This document shows, one piece after another, positions 7,948 through 16,495 of a DNA stretch of 64,000 nt (within the stretch, counting starts at the first letter, position 1; every line of letters begins with the position of its first letter). Both the position numbers and the translations under genes were made by a program. Origin of the DNA: JAIBJN01 sp963842305 (GTDB lineage: Bacteria; Actinomycetota; Thermoleophilia; Gaiellales; Gaiellaceae); NCBI GenBank assembly GCA_963842305.1, contig CAWJFW010000003.1, positions 186,001 to 250,000 on the forward strand. The letters run 5' to 3'. A model generated the notes under the pieces. That model ran no database searches and was not told where the DNA came from. It worked only from the letters and a program-made list of their open reading frames with translations.

Positions 7948-9498
7948 GTGTCTGTCGACGCCCTTCGGGTCTACATCGAGGAGCTGCTCGCCGTCCAGGG
8001 TTTCCCCGGCCTTGCGGTGGCGGTCACCGATCGGGAGGGACTCGTCGCGTCGGAGGCCTTCGGACTCGCGAGCCTCGAAGCGGAAGAGCCGGTGACGCGT
8101 GGGACGTACTTCGAGCACGGCTCGATCGGAAAGACGTTCACGGCCGTTATCGTGCTCCAGCTCCGCGAGGAAGGGCAGGTCGACCTCGACGAGCCGCTGA
8201 CGCGGTACCTGCCGTGGTTCGAGGTTCGATCCGAGCATGCCCCGATCACGGTTCGGCACGTGCTCACCCACTCGAGCGGCCTGATGGTGGGCGCCGACGT
8301 CAGCGCGAATTCGCGCTTCGACGTCTGGGCCCTGCGCGAGTCCGAGGTGGGCTTCGCTCCGGGAAGCCGGTATCTCTACTCGAACGTGGGCTTCCGCACC
8401 CTCGGCTACATCGTGGAGGAGCTCACGGGCAAGCCCTATTCGCAGGTGGTGCGGGAGCGCGTTCTCGGGCCGTTGCGGCTCGAGGCAACCGATCCGGCCA
8501 TCACCAACGAAGGCCGGCACCGGCTCGCCGTCGGCTATGCACGTCGCTTCGACGACCGCCCGGCGAGGCGCACCGACCCCTGGGTGCCTGCGCCCTGGCT
8601 CGAGACGGCGACGGGCGACGGCTCGGTCGCGGGAACGATGGAGGATCTTGCCGCGTTCTTGCGCTCCCTGCTGAACCGCGGACGCGGGCTCCTCCCACCC
8701 GGGTCGTTCGAGCTCATGGCCACCCCGGCGATCGAGGCCGACGAGGGCTGGTCGTACGGCCTCGGGCTGGAGCTCCGCACGCGCGACGGGAGGCAGGAGA
8801 TCCGCCACGGGGGGTCGATGCCCGGCTTCGGCGCGACGATGCTCGGCGACCTCGACTCGGGGCTCGGAGTCGCCGTCGCTGTCAACTCGGTGGACGAGCA
8901 GGACCTCCTGGAAGGAATCGCCGAGTCGATCCTCGAGCTCTATCGCACCGGCACGCTGCCGACGGTCACCGATCCGCTCGCGGTCGAGGACGCAGAGGAG
9001 CTCGCCGGCGAGTACGCCGGCGACGCGGGCAGCCTCCCGATCGTCGCCGAGGGCAACCGCCTGCTCCTGGACGGAGAGCCTCTCGAGCCGCGCCGGGGCG
9101 ACCGCTTCCTCGTCGACCGCCCGGAGCTCTCGGGGTTCTTCCTGCGCTTCGTCCGTGACGGTGACCGTGTCGTCGGCGCCACGCACGGAGCGAACACGTA
9201 TCGACGCGAGGGGATCGCGGCGACCGAACCGAGCGCCGTCTCGCCCGAGTGGGGCGCCTATCCGGGGCACTACCGGGCCTACAGCCCGTGGTACTCGAAC
9301 TTCCGCGTCGTGCTCCGTGACAGCGAGCTGGTCCTCATCTTCCCGTGGGGCCTGGAGTTGACGCTCGAGCCGCTTCCCGACGGAAGCTTCCGGGCCGGCG
9401 ACGAGTCCTCACCGGAGCGCCTGCGTTTCGAGGCGATCGTCGACGGCGCCGCACTGCGCGTCGACTTCACGGGCGAGCGGTACTACCGGCTCCCCTAA
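7948..9498 (+). CDS. Serine hydrolase of the beta-lactamase/class C family
   Basis: A 516-residue penicillin-binding-protein-like hydrolase. The catalytic SxxK is in HGSIGKTFTAV (about residue 58), the second motif is the tyrosine of YSNVGFRTLGY (about residue 149), and the third is RHGGSMPGFG (about residue 290). A long C-terminal beta-rich region (from about residue 340) resembles the lipocalin-like domain of this group. There is no signal peptide, so the enzyme is probably cytoplasmic. Such proteins cleave esters, D-amino acid peptides or amides and only rarely beta-lactams. The substrate cannot be read from sequence. Confidence 0.86.
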   Translation: MSVDALRVYIEELLAVQGFPGLAVAVTDREGLVASEAFGLASLEAEEPVTRGTYFEHGSIGKTFTAVIVLQLREEGQVDLDEPLTRYLPWFEVRSEHAPITVRHVLTHSSGLMVGADVSANSRFDVWALRESEVGFAPGSRYLYSNVGFRTLGYIVEELTGKPYSQVVRERVLGPLRLEATDPAITNEGRHRLAVGYARRFDDRPARRTDPWVPAPWLETATGDGSVAGTMEDLAAFLRSLLNRGRGLLPPGSFELMATPAIEADEGWSYGLGLELRTRDGRQEIRHGGSMPGFGATMLGDLDSGLGVAVAVNSVDEQDLLEGIAESILELYRTGTLPTVTDPLAVEDAEELAGEYAGDAGSLPIVAEGNRLLLDGEPLEPRRGDRFLVDRPELSGFFLRFVRDGDRVVGATHGANTYRREGIAATEPSAVSPEWGAYPGHYRAYSPWYSNFRVVLRDSELVLIFPWGLELTLEPLPDGSFRAGDESSPERLRFEAIVDGAALRVDFTGERYYRLP

Positions 9499-9625
9499 GA
9501 GGGTTTGGCGGAACGGTCGCTCGTCGCCGGGGTGTTCTGGTCGTTCCGAGGCAAGGACGGAGGTCGCTGCCCTCGGGGCGAGCAGCGCGGCCCGGCGGCA
9601 CAGCCGTCTGTTCGCCAAACCCTCT
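9498..9625. mobile_element. MITE-like element with 13-bp terminal inverted repeats
   Basis: AGAGGGTTTGGCG at 9498-9510 is repeated as its exact reverse complement at 9613-9625. The 102 bp between have no open frame of note. The left arm begins on the last base of the serine hydrolase stop codon. The right arm ends within the stop codon of the convergent hydrolase gene. Clear target-site duplications were not found. It could be a small non-autonomous transposable element, a repeat family, or a large bidirectional hairpin. I favour a repeat element because the loop is too long for an ordinary terminator. Confidence 0.5.
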
Positions 9626-11615
9626 AGACGCCGTCGCGCGGGAAACGGTACGTCCATGTGCGGGCGAAGATCCATTCCTCGCGTTCATGGACCTCGAGCG
9701 TCGTCGTCACGTCGAACGCCTCCGGGTCGGAGGCCATGGAGCTCGTCACCTCCGAGCGCATGCTCCAGTCGCCGCGCCCCATGCCGGACGTGGCGTGGAA
9801 GCGAACTTCGGCCGAGAGCGGGTCGCCTTCGCGGATCGAATAGACGGTGTGGCTCGTGTCGGAGGTCTCCAGATCGATGTCCACGAGCCGCTGCGTGCCG
9901 CCGAGATCCCAGTCGAAGACCTGCTCCACGAGCCCTGTGGCGAGGTCACGGCGGATGGAGCGGCCTTGCGGTGAGCCGGCCTCGGACTCGAGTGCGAGCT
10001 CGGCGGAGCACTCGGGCTCACCGAACTCGGGCAGTTCCGCATCTTCGGCGCGCGGCGGTCGCTCCGGGAGCTCGACCCGGCCGCCGTGCAAGGTCAACGT
10101 CACGGGCTCGGGCGAGGGCCACGCCCACGGCCAGTAGGTCGGTGACACGGCCAGCCGCAGCCGGTGGCCTGCCGGGATCGAGTAGCCCATGACGTCGAGC
10201 GGCACGCGCACCTCGTAGCGGCGGCCCGGCTCCAGCGGCTCGGGGTGCTCATGGCTGTCGCGGTGCGTGAGGTTGAGGACGCCGCGCGTGACGAGCGCGG
10301 AGGTGCCGTCCGGGAAGACGTCGCAGAGCCGCACGGCGACCAGCGCGCTCGGCCGGTCGGCGGACAGCTCCAGCACGGCCTCGGAGAAGCCGAGGATCTC
10401 GACCGGCTCGGCGAGCGGCTCGAAGTCGAACGTCAGCGAGAGCGCATCGTCCGCCCGCTGGTCGCCCGCGAGGTCGGCAGATTGCCCCTCCGCACACCAG
10501 ACGCCGGCCTCCGTCCCGCACGACTGGACGCCGAGTAACGCGCGGGGTTCCGCGACCGGCAGCTCCCACACACGGGTGGCGATGCGCGGCGACGGCCACT
10601 CCTCCTCGGCCACCCAGCGCCCTGGACGCACCTCGTAGGTCGGCTGCGGCTCGACCGAGTCCTGCATCCAGACGCGGAGCATCGGCTCGTCCATGATCCC
10701 GGTGTCCACACCCTTGAGCCAATGGTCGAACCACCGCACCGTCTCTTGGAGGAAGCCGATCGAAGGCCCGGGCGCAGCGTCCTCGGGGAACACGTGCGCC
10801 CACGGCCCGATGATCCCCTTGCGCGGGCTCGTGAGCCCGGCGAGCAGACGCGGGACAGCGTTCGTGTAGCCGTCAGCGAAGCCGCCGACCGCGTAGACGG
10901 GGCACTCGATCGCAGCGTAGTCCTCGCAGACGGAGCCGTGCTTCCAGTACGCGTCGCGCCGCTGGTGCGAGAGCCAGTGCTCCCCCCACGGCGATAGGCC
11001 CTCGAGGCGATCGAGCCAGGTCTCCCGCCAGCCGTCCCCGTAGAGGCGCGGGTTGGGCGGCCGCGCGTTCCAGGTCAGCATCGACGACGACCAGTGGAGC
11101 ATGTCGAGCCCGAGGATGCAGCCGCCGCGGTAGTGGACGTCGTCCGCGTAGCGGTCGTCCGTCGAGCACATCGTCATGATCGCGCCGAGCCCGGGCGGGC
11201 GCAGAGCGGCGATCTGAAGCGCGTTGAACCCGCCCCACGAGATGCCCCACATGCCGACGTTCCCGTCGCACCAGGGCTGCTCCCGGATCCAGGCGATGAT
11301 CTCCAGGGCGTCGTCCTGCTCCTGCTGGGAGTACTCGTCGGTGAGGCTGCCGTCGCTTTCGCCGGTTCCGCGCATGTCGATCCGGACGGCGGCGTAGCCG
11401 AAGCCTGCGACGTACGGCTGGCGCCTCGCGTCGCGCACTGCCGTGCTGTCGCCCTTCCGGTACGGAAGGTATTCGAGGATCGCCGGAACCGGGTCGGCCT
11501 CGGCATCGTCGGGGAGCCAGATGCGGGCGGCGATGCGCGTACCGTCGGAGAGGTGGAGCCAGGTGTTCTCGATCTCGCGAACTTGCCGCGGGAACTCGGT
11601 GCGGACGACCGCCAC
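9624..11615 (-). CDS. CocE/NonD-family alpha/beta hydrolase (X-Pro dipeptidyl-peptidase S15 type)
   Basis: A 663-residue hydrolase with the two-part layout of CocE-like enzymes. The N-terminal alpha/beta hydrolase domain has the nucleophile elbow WGISWGGFNA (Ser at about residue 120), an aspartate in GGFADGYTN and a histidine in GPWAHVFPE. The C-terminal jelly-roll domain (from about residue 330) contains MGYSIPAGHRLRLAVSPTYWP. The chosen GTG at 11615 shares its first base with the stop codon of the upstream flavoprotein gene, so the pair is transcribed and probably translated together. Family members hydrolyse esters or amides such as cocaine or acyl-peptides. Substrate here is unknown. Confidence 0.87.
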   Translation of the reverse strand: MAVVRTEFPRQVREIENTWLHLSDGTRIAARIWLPDDAEADPVPAILEYLPYRKGDSTAVRDARRQPYVAGFGYAAVRIDMRGTGESDGSLTDEYSQQEQDDALEIIAWIREQPWCDGNVGMWGISWGGFNALQIAALRPPGLGAIMTMCSTDDRYADDVHYRGGCILGLDMLHWSSSMLTWNARPPNPRLYGDGWRETWLDRLEGLSPWGEHWLSHQRRDAYWKHGSVCEDYAAIECPVYAVGGFADGYTNAVPRLLAGLTSPRKGIIGPWAHVFPEDAAPGPSIGFLQETVRWFDHWLKGVDTGIMDEPMLRVWMQDSVEPQPTYEVRPGRWVAEEEWPSPRIATRVWELPVAEPRALLGVQSCGTEAGVWCAEGQSADLAGDQRADDALSLTFDFEPLAEPVEILGFSEAVLELSADRPSALVAVRLCDVFPDGTSALVTRGVLNLTHRDSHEHPEPLEPGRRYEVRVPLDVMGYSIPAGHRLRLAVSPTYWPWAWPSPEPVTLTLHGGRVELPERPPRAEDAELPEFGEPECSAELALESEAGSPQGRSIRRDLATGLVEQVFDWDLGGTQRLVDIDLETSDTSHTVYSIREGDPLSAEVRFHATSGMGRGDWSMRSEVTSSMASDPEAFDVTTTLEVHEREEWIFARTWTYRFPRDGV

Positions 11616-13708
11616 TAGATCGTCGGTACCGATTCGAGCACGAGCCGCTCGCGCTTGTAGGGAAGCGGGATCGCAGGGTTCTCGGCGTCGATCTCCCGGG
11701 CCAGCCGGTGGCCGTCGAAGATAGCCTCGGCGATGATCCGCGGCGCCACACAGTCGCCGATCCGGTAGAGCGCCTCGATCCCCTCGTCTGCCAGTGTCTC
11801 GCCCGCGGCCTTGAGCTCGCGGTAGAGCGCGTCGTCGGAGAGCCGCTGCGTCACGAGCACTACGGCGTCCGCCTCGAGCTCGAACGGCTCGCCGAACTCG
11901 TCCGCGGCCGTTACGCGGCCGGGCTCGATCCCGTTCAGCATCGTCCCCGGCCGCATGACGATGCCGAGACCGTGCAGATGCTCGCGAAGCATGGGCCCCT
12001 CGAGCGTCTCGTCGCAGATCGGCGCGATTCGCTCGTGCGGCGCGGCGAGGGCGACGGCATAGCCGTCGGCCGCCAGCTTCTCGGCGAGCCCGGCGGCCAT
12101 GAAGTAGCCCTCGGCGTCGAAGACGAGCACACGCTCCCCGGGCGGAGACTTTCCCTCGAGCATCACCTGTTCGGGAGTCAGCACGTGCGGCAGCGACGCA
12201 TCCGCACCCGGGATGGGCTCGTGGGTGACGAAGTTGAGGCCGTCCGCCGCCCAGCGCGCGCCGGTGGCGACGACGACGATCTCGGCGCCGTACTCCCGCA
12301 CCTCCTTCGCCGAGAGCCGCACGCCCGTGATCTGCTCGACGTTGTCGAGCTTCCCGAGCTGTACGGAGCGCCAGTTCAGAACCCGGCCCCACTCGCCGAG
12401 CCCGGGTAGCCGCGGGATCCAGCGCATGATCCCGCCGATCTCCGCCTCGGCCTCGACGAGGTGGACGCGCCGGAAGCCGCGCTTCCCGAGCACGATCGCG
12501 CATTCCATGCCCGCCGGGCCCGAGCCGACGACGAGGACGTCGCGGTCGCGATTCTCGGCCGGCTCGAACCGCTCGGGGTGCCAACCGCGGCGGTACTCCT
12601 CCCCCGCGGTCGCGTTCTGCGTGCAGCCGATGTGGTTGCCCGACTCGGCTTTCAGCACACAGACGTTGCAGCCGATGCACTCGCGCACCTCGCCGTAGCG
12701 GCCCTCCTCGACCTTCTTCGGAAGGAACGGATCGGCGATGGACGGGCGTGCCGCGCCGATCAGGTCCCACGCGCCCGAGCGGATGATCTCGGCCATCCGG
12801 TCGGGGTTCGTGAGCCTGCCGACACCGACGATCGGCTTCGCCGTCGCCTCGCGCACGCGGCTCGTCCATTCGAGCTGGTAGCCCTCCTGGAAGAAGCGCG
12901 ACGCGCCCGAGTCCTTGGACCACTCGATGATCGAGCCCACGTTCACGTCCCAGAGGTCGACAAGGGCATCGGCCAGGCGCACGAATCCGAGCCCCTCCTC
13001 GAGCTCGACGCCGGCGGGCCCGAGCGCCTCGACGCACAGGCGGACCGCGATCGCGCAGTCGTCGCCGACGGCCTCGCGGACGACCTCCAGCGTCTCCAGC
13101 CAGAAGCGGGCGCGATTCTCGAGCACGCCGCCGTAGGCGTCGGTTCGCTTGTTGTAGAAGGGCGACAGGAACTGGAGCGGCAGGTACGAGTGCCCGCCGT
13201 AGACGTAGACGATGTCGAACCCGGCGTCGCGGACGAGTTTCGCGGCGCGCACCCAGTCGCCCCGGACCCGCCGGATGTCGTCGAGCTCCATCTCCTTGGC
13301 GACGACCGACGAGTAGTAGTCGCTCGCGAGCTGCGAAGGCGCGATCGCCGGCCAGCGCGACTCCTTCGTGTTCCCGTGCCCGCCGCCGTGCGTCAGCTCG
13401 ACGCCCGCGAGAGCGGAGTGTTGATGGGCCTCCTCGGCCATGAGCGCGAGGTTGCGAGCGTCGTCGGGGTCCCAGATGCGCTGGGAAACGACCGGCCAGA
13501 AGTCCGAGTCGGGGCTGACGAGCGCCTCTTCGGTGCAGACGGCCGCCCAGCCGCCTTCGGCCTTCATGCCGCGGAAGTGCGCCTGCGAGAGCGGCTTCTC
13601 GCTCCCGAAGCCCGTGCAGTGAGGCACCTGGTAGAACCGGTTCCGTAGCGTCTTCGGCCCGATCTGCACGGGCTCGAAGAGGATGTCGTGGCGGGGGTCG
13701 CGCACCAT
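11615..13708 (-). CDS. Trimethylamine dehydrogenase-like FMN/[4Fe-4S]/FAD-fold oxidoreductase (paralogue A)
   Basis: A 697-residue relative of trimethylamine and dimethylamine dehydrogenases. The N-terminal TIM barrel starts DILFEPVQIGPKTLRNRFYQ. The cysteine that carries covalent FMN (Cys30 in the Methylophilus enzyme) is kept in VPHCTG, as are the active-site YGGHSY and EWSKDSG motifs. The iron-sulphur site is CIGCNVC plus the cysteine of GCTQNATAG. The C-terminal half holds two nucleotide-binding folds (VLVVGSGPAGMECA). The amine-binding aromatic residues differ: Tyr60 is Glu, Trp105 is Thr and Trp355 is Ala, while Trp264 is kept. The amine oxidised is therefore probably not trimethylamine. 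Start ATG 13708 matches the family N-terminus; GTG 13705 is an alternative. Confidence 0.9.
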   Translation of the reverse strand: MVRDPRHDILFEPVQIGPKTLRNRFYQVPHCTGFGSEKPLSQAHFRGMKAEGGWAAVCTEEALVSPDSDFWPVVSQRIWDPDDARNLALMAEEAHQHSALAGVELTHGGGHGNTKESRWPAIAPSQLASDYYSSVVAKEMELDDIRRVRGDWVRAAKLVRDAGFDIVYVYGGHSYLPLQFLSPFYNKRTDAYGGVLENRARFWLETLEVVREAVGDDCAIAVRLCVEALGPAGVELEEGLGFVRLADALVDLWDVNVGSIIEWSKDSGASRFFQEGYQLEWTSRVREATAKPIVGVGRLTNPDRMAEIIRSGAWDLIGAARPSIADPFLPKKVEEGRYGEVRECIGCNVCVLKAESGNHIGCTQNATAGEEYRRGWHPERFEPAENRDRDVLVVGSGPAGMECAIVLGKRGFRRVHLVEAEAEIGGIMRWIPRLPGLGEWGRVLNWRSVQLGKLDNVEQITGVRLSAKEVREYGAEIVVVATGARWAADGLNFVTHEPIPGADASLPHVLTPEQVMLEGKSPPGERVLVFDAEGYFMAAGLAEKLAADGYAVALAAPHERIAPICDETLEGPMLREHLHGLGIVMRPGTMLNGIEPGRVTAADEFGEPFELEADAVVLVTQRLSDDALYRELKAAGETLADEGIEALYRIGDCVAPRIIAEAIFDGHRLAREIDAENPAIPLPYKRERLVLESVPTI

Positions 13709-13717
13709 TCGCCTGGA

Positions 13718-13723
13718 TAGGAT
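13718..13723 (+). promoter_or_regulatory. -10 box, leaderless promoter of the ThDP enzyme gene
   Basis: TAGGAT, 7 nt before ATG 13731. It lies within the 22-bp gap between divergent start codons. Confidence 0.5.
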
Positions 13724-13730
13724 CGCTGCT

Positions 13731-15344
13731 ATGGCGCAGACGGTCAAAGCGCGTACGGGCGGAGGCCTGGTCGCGGAGAGCCTCGAAGCGCTCGGCGCCG
13801 AGGTCGCGTTCGGCGTGCCGGGGATCCACGCGCTGGCGATCTGGGACGGTCTGCGCACGAGCTCGATCACGGGGATCGGCCTTCGTACCGAGCTCTCGGC
13901 CGGCTTCGCCGCCGACGGCTACGCGAGGACGAGCGGGCGGGCGGCGCCCCTCCTTCTCTCGACCGGGCCGGGCGCGCTGATCTCGCTGGCAGCGCTCATG
14001 GAAGCGGCGAGCTCACACGTCCCGGTCGTGGCGATCGCGAGCCAGATCCCCCGAGAGCTGATCGGCGCCGGACGCGGGTTCTTGCACGAGCTCGCCGACC
14101 AGAAGGCGTCCTTCGATCCCGTCGTGAAGTGGGCCGCGCGCGCCGAGGCCGCCGACGAGATCCCGGCCCTGTTGGCCGAGGCGTGGCGACGGGCGCTCGC
14201 GCCGCCGAGCGGGCCTGTGTTCCTGGAGATTCCGGTCGATGTGCTGGCCGGGAGGACGGACGCTCCCGTCGGCGATCTGGATACGTCTCCCCTCCCCGCG
14301 CCCTCTCCGGAAGAGAACGCGCTCGCCGAGGCCGTCCGACTGCTCATCGCCGCGGAGACGCCGGTCGTTTGGGCAGGAGGCGGCGTCCTGCGGGCCGGCG
14401 CGTGGGACGAGCTTCGGCTCGTCGTTGAACGCCTCGGCGCCCCAGTGGCGACGACGTACATGGGCAAGAGCGCGTTCCCGGAGGACGACCCGCTCGCTCT
14501 CGGCACCGCCATGGACGAGCCCGCGTTCAAAGAGCTCGTGAGCGGAGCGGACGTCGTTCTGGCGATCGGCACGGAGCTCGGCGCCGAGACGACCGGGCAC
14601 TACGAGCTCGAGCTCTCCGGCACCCTCGTCCACGCCGACGCCGACCCGAGACGGATCGGGGCCACCTACGACGCGCACGGTCTCGTCGGCGACGCGAAGG
14701 CCGTGCTCGCAGCGCTCGCCGAGCGCCTCCCGGACGCTCCCCGCGTCGACGGCGTAGCCAGGGTCGCCGCGGTCAGGAAACGTATCGAAGAAAACCTCGG
14801 CGGCCAGGGGCGCGACACCGAGCGCGGCCTCCTACAGACGGTCCGAGACGCGCTCCCGCGGAACGCGATCACCGCCTGGGACATGACCATCCTGGCGTAC
14901 TGGGCCGCGGCGCACTTCCCGATGTACGAGCCGCGGACCTTCCTCTATCCGCTCGGCTCGGGGACGCTCGGCTACGCATGGCCCGCCGCCCTCGGCGCCT
15001 CGCTCGCCGCCCCCGACCGGAAGGTCCTCGGGGTCGTCGGAGACGGCGGTTTCAACTACGGCATCGCCGAGCTCGCCGCCGCCAGCCAGTACGGAATCGA
15101 CGCGAAGCTCCTGCTCGTGGACGACGGCGGCTACGGGATCCTGCGCGAATATCAGCGCGACCAGTTCGCCGAGACGACCAGCGTCGATCTCGTCGAGCCG
15201 GACTTCCGCGCCCTCGTCGAGGCATACGGCGTTCCCGTGCTCTCGGTTCCCCCCGAGGAGGTCGGTGAGGCTCTCGCAGCGGCCTTCGCGGAGGACGGCC
15301 CGGCAGTCGTCCACGTTCCAACCCTCCTCGAGATGTGGACATGA
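13731..15344 (+). CDS. Thiamine diphosphate-dependent enzyme, acetolactate synthase-like (possible 2-oxoacid decarboxylase)
   Basis: A 537-residue three-domain ThDP enzyme. The catalytic glutamate is in GLRTELSAGFAADGYAR (about residue 50). The ThDP-binding motif near residue 440 reads GDGGFNYGIAELAAA. The region LHELADQKASFDPVVKW is typical of the acetolactate synthase superfamily. A regulatory subunit gene is absent and a PLP aminotransferase follows with a 4-bp overlap, so a catabolic 2-oxoacid decarboxylase is more likely than a branched-chain biosynthetic enzyme. The aminotransferase-decarboxylase pairing resembles the arginine transaminase pathway (AruH/AruI), but that is inference. ATG 13731 is supported by the -10 box 7 nt upstream. 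Confidence 0.8.
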   Translation: MAQTVKARTGGGLVAESLEALGAEVAFGVPGIHALAIWDGLRTSSITGIGLRTELSAGFAADGYARTSGRAAPLLLSTGPGALISLAALMEAASSHVPVVAIASQIPRELIGAGRGFLHELADQKASFDPVVKWAARAEAADEIPALLAEAWRRALAPPSGPVFLEIPVDVLAGRTDAPVGDLDTSPLPAPSPEENALAEAVRLLIAAETPVVWAGGGVLRAGAWDELRLVVERLGAPVATTYMGKSAFPEDDPLALGTAMDEPAFKELVSGADVVLAIGTELGAETTGHYELELSGTLVHADADPRRIGATYDAHGLVGDAKAVLAALAERLPDAPRVDGVARVAAVRKRIEENLGGQGRDTERGLLQTVRDALPRNAITAWDMTILAYWAAAHFPMYEPRTFLYPLGSGTLGYAWPAALGASLAAPDRKVLGVVGDGGFNYGIAELAAASQYGIDAKLLLVDDGGYGILREYQRDQFAETTSVDLVEPDFRALVEAYGVPVLSVPPEEVGEALAAAFAEDGPAVVHVPTLLEMWT

Positions 15345-16471
15345 CGGACTGGAGCCGGATCGTCCGGCCGTCGCTGCTCGGCCTGGAGCCGTACCGGCCG
15401 GGCGCGAGTCTCGAGGAGCTGAAGGAGGCGTACGGACTCGACGAGATCGTCAAGCTCAACTGGAACGAGGGCCTCGAGGGGCCGTTCCCCGGCGTCGAGG
15501 AGGCCGTCGCTGCGGAGCTCGAGCGCGCGTGGATCTATCCGGCCGAGGCCTACGCCGACCTGCGCGAGAACGTGGCGGCCTGGCTGGGCACGACGCCCGA
15601 GCGGATCGTTCCGAGCCATGGGATCCAGGCGCTCATCGCAACGGTCGTCCACGCCTTCCTGGAGCCCGGCGACGCGGTCGTCCAGACGGCCCCGACCTAC
15701 GGGCTCTACGCGACCACCTCCGCCGCCGCAGGGGCGCGAGTGGTCGACGTGCCGAGCTTGGACCGTCGCCACGACGTCGATGCGCTCGCCACAGCCGCGC
15801 GCGAGCACGACGCCCGGCTGATCTGGCTCTGCGACCCGAACAATCCCACCGGCGCGCTCGTCACAGCCGACGAATGGGAGCGCCTGCTCGCCGGCGTTCC
15901 CGACCGCTGCGCCGTCGTCGTGGACGAGGCCTACGTCGAGTACGTCGATCCCGCGGTGCGCCTCGACCGGGTGCGCGACGTCGAGGCCGGGCTCCCGGTC
16001 ATCGTCATGCGCACGTTCTCGAAGGTCTTCGGGATCGCCGGCCTCCGCCTCGGCTACGCAGTCGTCAGCGAACCACTCGCCGCCATGATCGACGTCGTCC
16101 TCGAGCCCTTCAACGTCAACCGGGCCGCCCTCGCCGCAGGCCGGGCGAGCCTTCTGCACACCGACCTCGTCGAGACCCGGCGGCTGGCGAACGAAGCGGG
16201 GCGCGAGCGGCTCGCAGAGCGTCTCCGCGCGGCCGGAGCCGAGCCCTACTCGTCGCAGGCGAATTTTCTCCTCGTCGAAGTCGGCGTGGACGACGTCGCG
16301 CTCACCGAAGCCCTTGCCCGACGCGGCTTCCTCGTCCGGGCCGGCAGCGAGTTCGGTCTCGCCGGCTGCATCCGGATCACCACGGGACCGATCCCCCTCA
16401 TGAAGCGCGTCGCGAAGGAAGTGGTCGAACTGCGGGAGGAATTGCTCGCATCGAGAGCGCCTGTCCCTTGA
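15341..16471 (+). CDS. PLP-dependent aminotransferase, class I/II (HisC-like)
   Basis: A 376-residue fold-type I aminotransferase resembling histidinol-phosphate aminotransferase. Visible are the N-terminal segment IVKLNWNEGLEGPFP, the substrate and cofactor loop LIWLCDPNNPTGALV, the aspartate of VVVDEAYVEYVD, and the PLP lysine in RTFSKVFGIAGLRLGY (about residue 227). The C-terminal arginine for carboxylate binding is in CIRITTGPIPLMK. ATG 15341 overlaps the upstream stop (ATGA) and is preferred to GTG 15335. No histidine genes are near. With the ThDP enzyme it may form an amino acid deamination-decarboxylation route; substrate unknown. Confidence 0.85.
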   Translation: MTDWSRIVRPSLLGLEPYRPGASLEELKEAYGLDEIVKLNWNEGLEGPFPGVEEAVAAELERAWIYPAEAYADLRENVAAWLGTTPERIVPSHGIQALIATVVHAFLEPGDAVVQTAPTYGLYATTSAAAGARVVDVPSLDRRHDVDALATAAREHDARLIWLCDPNNPTGALVTADEWERLLAGVPDRCAVVVDEAYVEYVDPAVRLDRVRDVEAGLPVIVMRTFSKVFGIAGLRLGYAVVSEPLAAMIDVVLEPFNVNRAALAAGRASLLHTDLVETRRLANEAGRERLAERLRAAGAEPYSSQANFLLVEVGVDDVALTEALARRGFLVRAGSEFGLAGCIRITTGPIPLMKRVAKEVVELREELLASRAPVP

Positions 16472-16495
16472 CGTAGGCGGGGTCGGGCACGTTGA

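Noticed and set aside
11615..13708. Annotation as plain NADH:flavin oxidoreductase/old yellow enzyme or 2,4-dienoyl-CoA reductase
   Set aside because: The FMN-linking cysteine and the close match of the barrel to trimethylamine dehydrogenase point to the amine dehydrogenase branch instead.
11616..13829. The upstream part of a 1401-codon minus-strand frame continuous with the CocE-like gene
   Set aside because: It overlaps the full TMADH-like gene in another frame and has low-complexity Arg/Ala/Gly sequence. The hydrolase proper starts at 11615.
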